NCBI RefSeq assembly: GCF_003001675.1
Contig: NZ_PVYW01000001.1
Coordinates: 248,001 to 312,000 of the forward strand
Length of the DNA stretch: 64,000 nt
Direction of reading: 5' to 3'
Source: Cohnella sp. SGD-V74
GTDB taxonomy: Bacteria; Bacillota; Bacilli; Paenibacillales; Paenibacillaceae
A program made the position numbers and the translations under genes. The notes under the pieces are model-generated. The model was not told the DNA's origin. It made no database searches and worked only from the letters and a program-made list of their open reading frames with translations. Within the stretch, counting starts at the first letter, position 1. Each line of letters starts with the position of its first letter. Below are positions 48,836 through 58,003 of this stretch, one piece after another.

Positions 48836-48908
48836 AAAGTATGCCATGATTATAGCCAATTCGCGCGATTCGTGTCAAGCCGACGCCAGGAGACGGAGGA
48901 AGCTCTCT

Positions 48909-49532
48909 TTACTTGCCCCCCGCCCCGTTCAAGAACAAATCCACGACGGCCGCTGCCAGCCGCTCGGGAGCAAACTCCTCTTCGCCGATCCGCTCCCGGC
49001 TGCCGATCATCAGAAGCGCGGAGAAAGCATGGGACAGCAGCATCGGATGCCCCGGCGGAATCTCTCCGCTCTCCATCGCCCTGGCGAATTCGGCGGCCAG
49101 CACCTCGTGAATGCGATGCTCCGCCCGGCGGATTTCGGCGCGCTGCTCCTCGCTCAGCGAAGGCAGAGCCTCCCGCATCAAGCTTTCGAACTCGACGTGG
49201 GCCTGCGACTTCGTCATTTTGGACAGGGCGATCTGCGCAAGACGTTCGCGCAAGCTTCCGTTTTCCCCGATGATCCGCTCGGTGACGGCGCTGATTCGCA
49301 GCATCATTTCCGTTACGGCGGCCGTGAACAGAATCGATTTGTTGGCGAAATAATAGTACACGGACGCCTTGGTGACTCCGGCGCGCTCCGCGATCATATT
49401 GATCGAGACCGGTTCGTAGCCCAGCTCCATAAAGAGGACCGATGCGGTCAGCAGCACCTTGTCCCTCATCGACGGACGGTTCGGTCCGCTCTTCGGTCTT
49501 CCGGGGGCGCGCTTGGAACGGGATGCGTTCAT
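48909..49532 (-). CDS. TetR/AcrR family transcriptional regulator
   Basis: 207 aa. N-terminal TetR helix-turn-helix: LLTASVLFMELGYEPVSINM then IAERAGVTKASVYYYFANKS (residues 27-66). The C-terminal ligand domain is unspecific. Divergent from the MMPL exporter, which it probably controls. The ATG at 49532 follows AAGGAGGGGAAGGCG; the frame is open 11 codons further. Confidence 0.9.
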   Translation of the reverse strand: MNASRSKRAPGRPKSGPNRPSMRDKVLLTASVLFMELGYEPVSINMIAERAGVTKASVYYYFANKSILFTAAVTEMMLRISAVTERIIGENGSLRERLAQIALSKMTKSQAHVEFESLMREALPSLSEEQRAEIRRAEHRIHEVLAAEFARAMESGEIPPGHPMLLSHAFSALLMIGSRERIGEEEFAPERLAAAVVDLFLNGAGGK

Positions 49533-49564
49533 CGCCTTCCCCTCCTTCGTTCGAAATTTCGTCA

Positions 49565-49685
49565 TTGCATAATTAACCTTCCGGTATATATAATTAATTT
49601 GCGATCCAAACCCATTATATCCGAAAATAGCAATACGATCAGCTTTCCTGAGGATCTCGTATCGAACGAAGGAGGATTACCCGCA
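49565..49685. promoter_or_regulatory. Divergent promoter/operator region of tetR and the MMPL gene
   Basis: AT-rich stretch with two TAATTA palindromes flanking CCTTCCGGTATA (about 49567-49598). It is a candidate TetR operator, but the symmetry is imperfect. Confidence 0.35.
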
Positions 49686-51923
49686 ATGAGCGACAAAGAA
49701 TACCGCTTCGGAAACTGGGTTTCCGGCAAGCGAAGCAAGTGGATTACGCTTCTGGTCTGGATTGCCGCGGCCGGCCTGCTGAGCGCGCTGCTCCCGTCGG
49801 TGAACAGCCAGGAAATCAACAACGCTCCCAATCTGGATTCCGGCAAGCCTTCGGTACAGGCAGACGCCGTCGCTGCCAAAGAATTCCCCGGCGGGTCGGA
49901 CATTCCGGCGCTTGTCGTCCTGCGCAAGGGAGCGGGACTCGCGGAGTCCGACCTGGAGGACGTCCGCAAGCTGACGGAGAAGCTGACCGCTTCCCCCGTC
50001 CCTTACCAGACGTCCGTCCCGCCTCTGCACGCGCTGCCGCCCCAGGCGCTGCTGGGCCAGCTGTCCGAGGACGGCAGCACGCTGGTCGTGCCCGTCCTGT
50101 TCGACAGGCAGGCGGACGCGGAACGGCTGAAGGAGGGAACCGGCGAGCTGAAGCGGGTGCTGACCGACATCGTCGGGTACGATCCTTTCGCCGAGTCCCG
50201 CGATTCCCAAGACAAGCTGAGCGCGCGCGTCACCGGCCCCGTCGGCATTCTGATCGACGCGACGGGCCTGTTCCAGAACGCCGACGTCAGCCTCCTCATC
50301 GGAACCGTTCTGCTCGTGCTCGTCCTGCTGCTGCTCATTTATCGTTCCCCGATTCTTGCGCTCCTGCCTCTCGTGGCGGTGGGCTTCGCTTACGGGGTCA
50401 TCAGCCCGCTTCTCGGCTGGATGGCGAGCAATGGATGGATCGTCGTGGACGGCCAGGCGATCTCGATTATGACCGTTCTCCTGTTCGGGGCGGGAACGGA
50501 CTACTGCCTGTTCCTCATTTCCAGATTCCGTCAGCTGCTGAAAACCGAACGAAGCAAAGCGAAAGCGCTGCTCGCCGCCATCACCGGCTCCTCGGGCGCA
50601 ATCGCCATGAGCGGCTTGACGGTCGTCATTGCGCTGCTCGCGCTGCTGGCGGCGGAATTCGGGGCGTATCAGCGCTTCGCCGTTCCGTTCAGCCTGGCTA
50701 TTCTGATCATGGGCATCGCGAGCTTGACGCTGGTCCCCGCGATGCTGGCCATCATCGGCCGGGCCTCCTTCTATCCGTTCGTGCCCAGAACGCCCGAAAT
50801 GCAGCGGGAACGCGCCGTGCGCAAAGGCAAACCTGCCCCCGCCGCTCCCAAGGAGCCGCGCAACTGGGCCGGCAAGATCGTGACCGACAAACCGTGGACC
50901 GTGCTTGTCGTCTGCGTACTGCTTCTCGGAGGACTGGCGGCCGTTACGCCGCAAATTAAATTCACGTACGATCTTCTGTCGTCTTTTCCGAAGGATATGG
51001 AGTCCAGGGAAGGATTCGCCACCATCGGAGAGCAGTTCTCTCCGGGAGAGCTGGCGCCGGCGAAGATCATCGTCGACACGGAAGGACTGTCCGTCGATTT
51101 GTCCGCTAAGCTGGCCGCCCTGCCTTACGTCGACGTCGTATCCGAGCCCCAGGTGGGCCAATCGAACCCGAACATCGTCGCGTACGAGGTTCAATTCGAT
51201 CTGAATCCGTATTCTATTGAAGCGATGAACCATATTCCGGAGCTGAGGACGGTCGCGGAACAGGCGCTGGCGGAAGCCGGGGTTCTCAGTTCGCAGGCCG
51301 GAATCTCGAGCCCGGAGACCCGCGTATGGATCGGCGGCCAGACTGCGGAGCAGTACGACAACAGGGCGACCGGGGAGCGGGACACGAGGCTCGTCATTCC
51401 GATCGTCATCGGGCTCATCTCCCTGCTTCTGCTTCTGTATCTGCGTTCCGTCGTTGCGACCGTCTATCTCGTGCTCACCGTCATCGTATCCTTTTTCTCC
51501 GCGCTGGGGCTCGGCTGGCTGATCGTTCATTACGGAATGGGGGCGGAGGCGATCCAGGGCGCGATTCCGCTGTACTCGTTCGTGTTCCTGGTCGCCCTGG
51601 GAGAGGACTACAACATCTTCATGATCTCGAGCATCTGGCAGAAGAGAAAGAGAATGCCGCTTAAGCAGGCGATCAAGGAAGGCGTCGGCGAGACGGGCGC
51701 CGTCATTACTTCCGCGGGGCTCATTCTCGCCGGAACGTTCGCCGTGCTGGCGACGCTGCCGATTCAAGTGCTCGTGCAATTCGGGACGATTACCGCAATC
51801 GGCGTGCTGCTCGACACGTTCGTCGTGCGGCCGTTCCTCGTGCCGGCGATTACGCTGCTGCTCGGGCGCCGGGCGTTCTGGCCGGGCAAGCTCGAGCCTG
51901 TCGGAGAGAAGGACGCTTCCTGA
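49686..51923 (+). CDS. MMPL family RND transporter
   Basis: 745 aa. About 12 membrane segments in two halves, each an MMPL domain (first around residues 180-360, ALLPLVAVGFAYGVISPLLG and the GAGTDYCLFLISRFRQLLKT loop; second around 560-740, with VALGEDYNIFMISSIWQKRK). It belongs to the YdfJ/MmpL group that exports lipids, drugs or toxic compounds using the proton gradient. Divergent from tetR. GGAGGATTACCCGCA precedes the ATG at 49686; earlier in-frame codons are antisense to tetR. Substrate unknown. Confidence 0.9.
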   Translation: MSDKEYRFGNWVSGKRSKWITLLVWIAAAGLLSALLPSVNSQEINNAPNLDSGKPSVQADAVAAKEFPGGSDIPALVVLRKGAGLAESDLEDVRKLTEKLTASPVPYQTSVPPLHALPPQALLGQLSEDGSTLVVPVLFDRQADAERLKEGTGELKRVLTDIVGYDPFAESRDSQDKLSARVTGPVGILIDATGLFQNADVSLLIGTVLLVLVLLLLIYRSPILALLPLVAVGFAYGVISPLLGWMASNGWIVVDGQAISIMTVLLFGAGTDYCLFLISRFRQLLKTERSKAKALLAAITGSSGAIAMSGLTVVIALLALLAAEFGAYQRFAVPFSLAILIMGIASLTLVPAMLAIIGRASFYPFVPRTPEMQRERAVRKGKPAPAAPKEPRNWAGKIVTDKPWTVLVVCVLLLGGLAAVTPQIKFTYDLLSSFPKDMESREGFATIGEQFSPGELAPAKIIVDTEGLSVDLSAKLAALPYVDVVSEPQVGQSNPNIVAYEVQFDLNPYSIEAMNHIPELRTVAEQALAEAGVLSSQAGISSPETRVWIGGQTAEQYDNRATGERDTRLVIPIVIGLISLLLLLYLRSVVATVYLVLTVIVSFFSALGLGWLIVHYGMGAEAIQGAIPLYSFVFLVALGEDYNIFMISSIWQKRKRMPLKQAIKEGVGETGAVITSAGLILAGTFAVLATLPIQVLVQFGTITAIGVLLDTFVVRPFLVPAITLLLGRRAFWPGKLEPVGEKDAS

Positions 51924-51929
51924 GTTAAC

Positions 51930-53210
51930 CTACAACCGCCGTATTGTCTGGTTCCGATGAGGACCGACCGATACGGCGGTTATGTTTACGCCGATAGCCG
52001 ACTCGATATAGGCAACGTAGCTTCTCGCTTCTTCGGGCAGCTCGGCGAACGTGCGGCAACCGGAGATGTCGCTCTTCCACCCCGGAAGCTTCCACAGCAC
52101 CGGCTTCGCTCTTCGCAGCAGCGGCAAGGTCGGGAAATCGCCGCTGACCGTTCCGTCCGCCTCATACCCGACGCACAACGGAATTTCATCCAAGTAGCCG
52201 AGCACGTCGAGATTCGTCAGCGCGACCTCCGTCGCTCCTTGAATCATGCAGCCGTACCGGGTGGCGACCGTATCGAACCACCCTACGCGCCTTGGCCGGC
52301 CGGTGACGGCCCCGTATTCTCCGGCATCCCCTCCCCTGCGCCGCAGCTCTACGGCTTCTTCCCCGGCCAGCTCGGAGACGAACGGCCCCGCGCCGACGCA
52401 GGAGGAGTACGCTTTGACGACGGCCAGCACGCGGGTGATGGCGTACGGCGGCAAACCCGCACCGACCGCGCCGTGTCCGGCCAGCGTGGACGAGGACGTC
52501 GAATAGGGGTAGATGCCATGATCCGGGTCCCGCAGCGCGCCAAGCTGGCCTTCGAGCAGGATCGGCTCTCCGCTCGCCCAAGCCTGCCGGAGCAGCCTGG
52601 TCGTGTCGCATACGAAGGGAGCGAGCTTCCTTCCGAGCTCGACGAGCTGCCCGATCAAGCCGGCCGGATCCAAATCCGGTCTTCCGTACAGGTGCTCCAG
52701 CAGCACGTTTTTGGCCGCGTACGTCCGCTCCAGCTTGCTTCGCAAAATATCCTCGTGAAACAGATCCGCAACCTGGACGCCCAGCTTGGCGTATTTATCG
52801 GCGTAAAACGGCGCGATGCCGTTCTTCGTGGAACCGAAGCTTTGCGCGCCGAGTCTTGTCTCCTCCAGCTCATCGAGCAGCCGGTGCGCGGGAAGCACGA
52901 CTTGGGCTCGCTCGGACAGCCTCACATTCGGTTTCGGAACTCCGCGCTCCTCCAGCCGCTCAAGCTCGGCCAACATCCGCTCCGCGTCCAGCGCGACTCC
53001 GGGACCGATGACGTTCACGGTCTGAGGATGAAACACGCCGGAAGGCAGCATGCGCAGGGCGAACTTCCCGTAATCGTTAATGATCGTATGCCCGGCGTTG
53101 CTTCCTCCTTGATACCTGACCACGTATGAAGCCTTCTCCGCGTACAGATCGGTCATTTTCCCCTTGCCTTCGTCTCCCCAATTCGCTCCTACGATCGCCG
53201 TAACCGTCAT
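51930..53210 (-). CDS. purA: Adenylosuccinate synthetase, clostridial-type PurA
   Basis: 426 aa. P-loop ANWGDEGKGKMTD (residues 8-20) with the catalytic Asp present, GGSNAGHT near 38, and ITRVLAVVKAYSSCVGAGPF. It forms adenylosuccinate from IMP, aspartate and GTP. GIAPFYADKYAKLGVQ and DPDHGIYPYSTSSSTLAG look like PurA of many Clostridia rather than the usual Bacillus form, as I recall them. GAGGAGG precedes the ATG at 53210. Only 6 bp separate it from the MMPL stop. It is divergent from a LysR gene, so it may be an accessory copy. Confidence 0.88.
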   Translation of the reverse strand: MTVTAIVGANWGDEGKGKMTDLYAEKASYVVRYQGGSNAGHTIINDYGKFALRMLPSGVFHPQTVNVIGPGVALDAERMLAELERLEERGVPKPNVRLSERAQVVLPAHRLLDELEETRLGAQSFGSTKNGIAPFYADKYAKLGVQVADLFHEDILRSKLERTYAAKNVLLEHLYGRPDLDPAGLIGQLVELGRKLAPFVCDTTRLLRQAWASGEPILLEGQLGALRDPDHGIYPYSTSSSTLAGHGAVGAGLPPYAITRVLAVVKAYSSCVGAGPFVSELAGEEAVELRRRGGDAGEYGAVTGRPRRVGWFDTVATRYGCMIQGATEVALTNLDVLGYLDEIPLCVGYEADGTVSGDFPTLPLLRRAKPVLWKLPGWKSDISGCRTFAELPEEARSYVAYIESAIGVNITAVSVGPHRNQTIRRL

Positions 53211-53251
53211 ATTTCCCCGGCCTCCTCTTTCGTTTTGTCCATGCAAGGCTT

Positions 53252-53297
53252 ATTATAGAGGCAGAGTTTTCATAAAAATAATTGATATTCCTAATAC
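53252..53297. promoter_or_regulatory. Shared purA/lysR regulatory region
   Basis: Perfect TATAAT on the minus strand at 53252-53257 toward purA. ATTGATATTCCTAAT (ATT-N9-AAT) near 53281-53295 is a LysR-type T-N11-A candidate. Confidence 0.45.
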
Positions 53298-53321
53298 CCG
53301 ATATAAATGGAGATTATGTCA

Positions 53322-54212
53322 ATGGATACGAATACGGAGTGGTACCGCGTCTTCTACCGGACGGCGGTCTGCGGCAGCTTGTCCAAGGCGGCCGAAGCGC
53401 TGCACATTACGCAGCCGGCAGTCAGCCATACGATCAAGCAGTTGGAGCGCCAGCTCGGAACGCCGCTCTTCTTCCGGACGCCGAAGGGGGTGTTGCTGAC
53501 CCACGAAGGGGAAGCGCTGTTCGCCTACGTCGAGCAAGCGTTCAGAATGATGGAAGCGGGAGAGAAGAAGCTGGCGGAAATGCGGGATCTCGAAAGCGGG
53601 GAAATCCATATCGGGGCGAGCGATACGCTGTGCAAGCACTATCTGCTGCCTTATTTGCGGAAGTACCGCGAAGCGCATCCGAAAGTGCGGATACACGTCA
53701 CCAACCGGACGACCGACGAGACGCTCGGCCTGCTCAGGAACGGCCAGATCGATTTCGGCATCGTCAATCTTCCCGTCGACGACGGCAAAGTCGACATCCG
53801 GGAAAGCCTGGTCTTGCACGAATGCTTGATCGGAGCCCCCTCCAGCTTCCCGGATGCCGGAAAGCCTCTGCCTCTGTCGGAGCTGCACGCCTATCCGCTC
53901 ATCCTGCTGGAGCCAGGGGGAAGCATCCGGCGATTCCTTGAGCGGTACGCCTCGTCCCATGGCGTCGCGCTGACGCCCGAGCTGGAGCTGGGCAGCATCG
54001 ACCTGATCGTCCAATTCGTCCGCAGCGGGTTCGGACTCGCGTTCGCGGCGCGGGAATTCGTCGAGGAGGAGCTGGCGTCGGGACTCGTCGCCGAAATCCC
54101 GCTGCTCCCTCCTCCGCCGCCCAGACGGATCGGCATCGTCACGCTGAAGGGCACCCCGCTGTCCGCCGCCTCGAAGCGGTTTATCGCGCTGCTGCCTGCC
54201 GGGACGAAGTGA
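53322..54212 (+). CDS. LysR family transcriptional regulator
   Basis: 296 aa. N-terminal winged HTH (GSLSKAAEALHITQPAVSHT, IKQLERQLGTPLFFRTPKGV) and a periplasmic-binding-like effector domain (about residues 90-290). The ATG at 53322 has GGAG 9 nt upstream; ATGs at 53307 and 53316 are also in frame. Divergent from purA, its probable target. The inducer is unknown. Confidence 0.93.
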   Translation: MDTNTEWYRVFYRTAVCGSLSKAAEALHITQPAVSHTIKQLERQLGTPLFFRTPKGVLLTHEGEALFAYVEQAFRMMEAGEKKLAEMRDLESGEIHIGASDTLCKHYLLPYLRKYREAHPKVRIHVTNRTTDETLGLLRNGQIDFGIVNLPVDDGKVDIRESLVLHECLIGAPSSFPDAGKPLPLSELHAYPLILLEPGGSIRRFLERYASSHGVALTPELELGSIDLIVQFVRSGFGLAFAAREFVEEELASGLVAEIPLLPPPPPRRIGIVTLKGTPLSAASKRFIALLPAGTK

Positions 54213-54261
54213 ACCCGCGAGCGAATAAGTCCGTTGCATTCCGATAGAGACAAGCACGCGA

Positions 54262-54328
54262 AAGGGCTGCTTCCAAGTCCGACGGAATCGATGTTCCGTC
54301 CGTTTGACTTAGAAACAGCCCTTCTCTA
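54262..54328. terminator. Bidirectional terminator between lysR and yqeM
   Basis: AAGGGCTG...AAGTCCGACGGAA pairs with TTCCGTCCGTTTGACTT...CAGCCCTT. T-rich sequence follows on the plus side. Confidence 0.8.
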
Positions 54329-55120
54329 TTATTCCGGTTTGCGAGCGACGTAAAACAGCCTTTCCGATTCCGCGTTCGGCCTGTCCCACTTGAAGTCGGC
54401 GACCCGATGCAGCAGTTCGAAGCCGACCTGCTCCAACTCCCCGGCGATCCAGTCGGGATCGTACGCCCTCTGCACATGAGATTCCTCGAAGCGGCTGTAC
54501 AGCGCGCCAGCCCCGGGAGCTGTCGCGTCTTCCCGGATGAAGAACGTCAGCGAATGCTCGATCTCCATCCGCTCCTCGTCGTAGTCGCTCGTCCACAAGT
54601 ACGCCACATCCGGCTCGTCGTAGACGAACGGCTGCTCCTCCGCGTACCGCTCCAGCTGCCGCGGAGCGTGGACGTCGAACAGGAACAGCCCGCCGGGAGC
54701 GAGCCCCCGGTACGTCTGCCGGATCGTCGCCGAGACGTCCTCCGGCTCCGTCAAGTAGTTCAGGCAGTCGCAGAAGCTGATGACCGCGTCCGCCGGATGG
54801 GGCAGCTCCCAGTCCCGCATATCCTGCTGCAGCCAGCGTACCGTTCCCAGCTCGTCGCGATAGCCGCTGCGCGCCGGCGGTTCCTCCCACTTGCTGCGGG
54901 CGACCGAGAGCATCTCCGAGGAGATATCGATGCCGAACACGCCAAAGCCGGAGCGGGCGAGCGGAATCGACAGGTTGCCCGTGCCGCAGCCGAGGTCGAC
55001 GACCGTCTGCGGTATGCCGTAACGATCCCAGCATTGACGAGCGAAGCTCAGCCATTCGGAGTACGGCATGTCCTCCATCAGACGGTCGTAGATGGCCGCA
55101 AATTGACGATATGTGCGCAT
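54329..55120 (-). CDS. yqeM: SAM-dependent methyltransferase YqeM
   Basis: 263 aa class I methyltransferase: TVVDLGCGTGNLSIPLARSG near residue 41 binds SAM, and FGIDISSEML is motif II. The substrate is unknown. It ends the yqeG-yqeM block before comER in B. subtilis; here a MMPL/purA region has been inserted instead. MRTYRQFAAIYDRLM at the ATG 55120 matches the family start; the frame continues upstream. A small palindrome (GGCCCAA/TTGGGCC, 55159-55176) lies upstream. Confidence 0.9.
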   Translation of the reverse strand: MRTYRQFAAIYDRLMEDMPYSEWLSFARQCWDRYGIPQTVVDLGCGTGNLSIPLARSGFGVFGIDISSEMLSVARSKWEEPPARSGYRDELGTVRWLQQDMRDWELPHPADAVISFCDCLNYLTEPEDVSATIRQTYRGLAPGGLFLFDVHAPRQLERYAEEQPFVYDEPDVAYLWTSDYDEERMEIEHSLTFFIREDATAPGAGALYSRFEESHVQRAYDPDWIAGELEQVGFELLHRVADFKWDRPNAESERLFYVARKPE

Positions 55121-55229
55121 GATTGCCGCAACTCCAGTCCGTAGGTTGAAATAGAAGCGGCCCAACGCATTGGGCCTGACCTCGCTGTGCCTGTTAGGTT
55201 AACCGATAGGGCAGTCCAGCCGGCGGGAA

Positions 55230-56165
55230 TCAGGCGCTGCCGTCTTTCTCCGCCTCGTCGCCCGGCTCGTTCGCGGACTTCAGGTGCGTCCAGTTGCCCT
55301 TCTGCTCGATCAGCCCGTCCTTCAGCAGCTTGCCGAGCGCCCGCTTAAACGCGGATTTGCTGAGCTGGAACCGCCTCTGGATGTCCTCCGCGCTCGTCTG
55401 ATCGGAGTAAGGCATCGCCCCGCCCGGACGTTCTTTCAGAAACGCCAAAATCCGGTCCGCGTCCTCCAGCCGGCCGACCTCCTTCGTCGCCTTGATGCTG
55501 AGCGACACCCGTCCGTCCTCGCGGACTTGCGTGACGCGGGCGCGGAATTTCTGACCGATGCGCAGCGGATGAACCATTGCGCCCTCGTTGATGTAGCCGA
55601 GCGCGCCGAAGCCGAGCACGCCTCCGTCGACGAGCGCGAATACGCCGTCGCGGAACACGTCCGTGACCCAGCCTTCCTGCCACTCGTTCTTCCAGGAGGA
55701 AGGCGCGCGGAACACGAGCGGCGCGAAATCGTCGATTTTGGCGAGCCGCGCCAGCATACGCCCTTCCTTATCGTGCTTCATGACGACGAACAACTCGTCC
55801 CCTGTCTGCGGCCATGCGTTTTTGCGCTCCGCGGGGAAAGACTTGACGGGCAGCAGAAGCTGCCGCCCTATGCCCATCTCCAGGAAAAAGCCGAAGCTGG
55901 GATGAAAGTCGGCCACCTTCAGCCGAGCCAGCTCTCCGAGCCGGATGAGCGGCTGGCGCAGCGTGGCGGTAATCCGCTCTTTGTCGTCGTGGAAGAGGAA
56001 AGCGTCGATGTCCGTCCCAACTTCCGGGCGATTCTCGACCGCCGCCTCGCCGTACGGAAGCAGCACTTCCGGCCCGTCCTCGGGACCGAAGCCGAGAAAC
56101 CAGCCGTAGGGAGACACTTCTCTGCGAACGCGCAGGCTTTGCACCGTTCCGGCGGTCAGGTTCAT
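55230..56165 (-). CDS. cvfB: CvfB family S1 RNA-binding protein
   Basis: 311 aa. N-terminal S1-like domains (MNLTAGTVQSLRVRREVSPY, a central S1 pair around residues 70-220 with the RNA-binding surface) and a C-terminal winged helix (EDIQRRFQLSKSAFKRALGK). Staphylococcal CvfB affects virulence gene expression through RNA binding. The start ATG at 56165 overlaps the rsfS stop (ATGA); the open frame continues for 73 codons upstream through rsfS. The tail is acidic. Inserted between rsfS and yqeM relative to B. subtilis. Confidence 0.88.
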   Translation of the reverse strand: MNLTAGTVQSLRVRREVSPYGWFLGFGPEDGPEVLLPYGEAAVENRPEVGTDIDAFLFHDDKERITATLRQPLIRLGELARLKVADFHPSFGFFLEMGIGRQLLLPVKSFPAERKNAWPQTGDELFVVMKHDKEGRMLARLAKIDDFAPLVFRAPSSWKNEWQEGWVTDVFRDGVFALVDGGVLGFGALGYINEGAMVHPLRIGQKFRARVTQVREDGRVSLSIKATKEVGRLEDADRILAFLKERPGGAMPYSDQTSAEDIQRRFQLSKSAFKRALGKLLKDGLIEQKGNWTHLKSANEPGDEAEKDGSA

Positions 56166-56506
56166 ACGATCTCCACAGCCTTCGCGTCGGACCACAGACG
56201 CTCCAGATGATAATACTCGCGCTCGTCCCGATGGAATATGTGGGCGACGACGTCTCCCATATCCACGAGCACCCAGCGCGCCGTGTCCAAGCCTTCGGTG
56301 CGCACGCGGTATCCGGCCAGCTCGGCGTTTTTGCGAATTTCCGTCGCGATCGACAGCACCTGCGTATCCGAGTTGCCGTGGCAAATGACGAAATAGTCCG
56401 CCACCAGCGAAATTCCTTGCAAATTCAGAGCGACGAGGTCGTGCGCCTTCTTCTCTTCCGCGGCGTGAATAACCGTCTTAAGCAATTGTTCCGAACTTCC
56501 TGCCAT
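56162..56506 (-). CDS. rsfS: Ribosomal silencing factor RsfS
   Basis: 114 aa. The family motifs KAHDLVALNLQGISLVADYF (residues 19-38), VICHGNSDTQV and WVLVDMGDVVAHIFHRDERE are present. It binds L14 and blocks subunit joining in starving cells. A 3-nt gap follows yqeK and the stop overlaps cvfB. Confidence 0.96.
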   Translation of the reverse strand: MAGSSEQLLKTVIHAAEEKKAHDLVALNLQGISLVADYFVICHGNSDTQVLSIATEIRKNAELAGYRVRTEGLDTARWVLVDMGDVVAHIFHRDEREYYHLERLWSDAKAVEIV

Positions 56507-56509
56507 GTC

Positions 56510-57091
56510 TCAGCCTCCGTTATCTTTTTGTTTCATTTGCATGATCAGATCGTTGCGCGCCAGAACGGTGAGCGGAAATATCCGCTTGCCCCGTTCGATC
56601 AGCACTCCGATGGTGGAACCGAAAGCCGCCACAAGGGCTTCCTCCATACTATGTTCAGCCCGTTCGCGGATGATTTCGACTCCGGGATAGTTTCTTCCGG
56701 GCTCGATATAATCCGCCAAACAGACGATTTTGTCCAGCTTTGTCATGCCTTCGCGTCCCGACGTATGGTACCGGATCGCATCCAGCACTTCTTCATCGTC
56801 GATGCCGTGCTCGGCGCGAACCGCCCAGGCGCCGACGTGCGCGTGCCACAGCTCCTTGTCGTGCTCCAGCAGCTCGGCGGGCAATCCGTGCAGCCGAATG
56901 ACGGCTTCCATCCGTTCGATCGCCCACGCCTTGGAATAGTCGTGCAGCAAGGCGGCCAGCTCGGCCTGTGCCGGATCTCCGCCGTAGCGCTTCGCCAGCT
57001 CGATCGCCGTATCCACGACGCCCAGCGTATGCCTCCACCTTTTGTCCGGCATCTGCGCGCGGGTCGCTTCCCTCAGCTTGTCAAGATTCAT
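56510..57091 (-). CDS. yqeK: Ap4A hydrolase / HD-domain phosphatase YqeK
   Basis: 193 aa. HD-domain motif H...HD: KRWRHTLGVVDTAIELAKRY, then LAALLHDYSK near residue 50, and HAHVGAWAVRAEHGI. YqeK enzymes symmetrically cleave Ap4A to two ADP. The ATG at 57091 lies three codons into the open frame and has GAAGGA 9 nt upstream. It overlaps nadD by 11 nt. Confidence 0.92.
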   Translation of the reverse strand: MNLDKLREATRAQMPDKRWRHTLGVVDTAIELAKRYGGDPAQAELAALLHDYSKAWAIERMEAVIRLHGLPAELLEHDKELWHAHVGAWAVRAEHGIDDEEVLDAIRYHTSGREGMTKLDKIVCLADYIEPGRNYPGVEIIRERAEHSMEEALVAAFGSTIGVLIERGKRIFPLTVLARNDLIMQMKQKDNGG

Positions 57092-57668
57092 ATAATCCAT
57101 TCCTTCGGATGTAGTCGATCACCGCATCGGGCAGCATGTAGCGAACGGAACGCCCTTCCCGGATTCTGCGCCGGATATCGGTGGAGGAAATGCCCATCGG
57201 CGGCATCTTCGCACGGGTCAGCTTGCTCCGGACGTACTCCGGCAGCAGCGCGTCGTCGCTCGGCTGATCCGGCCTCTCCAGCCCGACGAAGACGACCGTC
57301 GCGGCCAATTCCTCGGCTCTGCGCCAATTCGGCAGATCGCGGATCATGTCCGAGCCGACGATCCAGTGAAACCGCGCGTCCGGATGTCTCCCGCGCAGCT
57401 CGGTTACGGTGTCGACCGTGTACGACGTTCCTTCCTTGCGCAGCTCGATATCCTCAACCCGGAACGCCGGATTGTCCACGATCGCCGCTTCCAGCATCTC
57501 GCGCCTGCGCGCCGCGTCCGTGCCCGGCTGAGGCTTGTGCGGCGGAGTCAAGGTCGGAACGAACCAGACTTCGTCCAGGCCCAGCGCGTCCCGCGCGGTC
57601 TCGGCGGCCAGCAGATGCCCATGGTGCACCGGATCGAACGTTCCTCCCAGCAAACCGACTTTACGCAT
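57081..57668 (-). CDS. nadD: Nicotinate-nucleotide adenylyltransferase
   Basis: 195 aa. GLLGGTFDPVHHGHLLAAET (residues 5-24) contains the nucleotidyltransferase GxFxPxHxGH motif, and ISSTDIRRRIREG is the C-terminal SSTxxR motif. It makes deamido-NAD from NaMN. The position between yhbY and yqeK is the standard Bacillales order. Confidence 0.96.
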   Translation of the reverse strand: MRKVGLLGGTFDPVHHGHLLAAETARDALGLDEVWFVPTLTPPHKPQPGTDAARRREMLEAAIVDNPAFRVEDIELRKEGTSYTVDTVTELRGRHPDARFHWIVGSDMIRDLPNWRRAEELAATVVFVGLERPDQPSDDALLPEYVRSKLTRAKMPPMGISSTDIRRRIREGRSVRYMLPDAVIDYIRRNGLYES

Positions 57669-57692
57669 GTCGCTCAGCCGCCTTCCTTATCG

Positions 57693-57986
57693 CTACCTGG
57701 GAAGCACGATTTCCTTGTGGTCGACGGATTCCTTGTACAGGACGATCGTCTTGCCGATCACCTGCACCAGCTCGCAGCCCGACTTCTCGGCAAGCTCTGC
57801 GCCGATCTCGCGCGGGTCCTCGTCGTTGTTGTTGAGCACGGATACCTTAATCAGCTCGCGCACTTCGATCGCTTCCTGGATGTGCCGAACGAGATTGTCG
57901 TTCGTCCCGCCCTTGCCGACCTGGAAGATCGGGGTAAGGTGATGGGCGAGCGAACGGAGATAACGTTTTTGTTTGCCTGTTAGCAT
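57693..57986 (-). CDS. yhbY: Ribosome assembly RNA-binding protein YhbY
   Basis: 97 aa CRM-domain protein. MLTGKQKRYLRSLAHHLTPI and the GxxG-type VGKGGTND are the family signatures. It associates with pre-50S particles. 17 nt from the aroE stop. Confidence 0.95.
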   Translation of the reverse strand: MLTGKQKRYLRSLAHHLTPIFQVGKGGTNDNLVRHIQEAIEVRELIKVSVLNNNDEDPREIGAELAEKSGCELVQVIGKTIVLYKESVDHKEIVLPR

Positions 57987-58003
57987 TGGATTTCCCGCTT
58001 TCG

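Noticed and set aside
51930-53210. PurZ (2-aminoadenine pathway) interpretation of the PurA gene
   Set aside because: The P-loop Asp typical of true PurA is retained, and no phage context exists.
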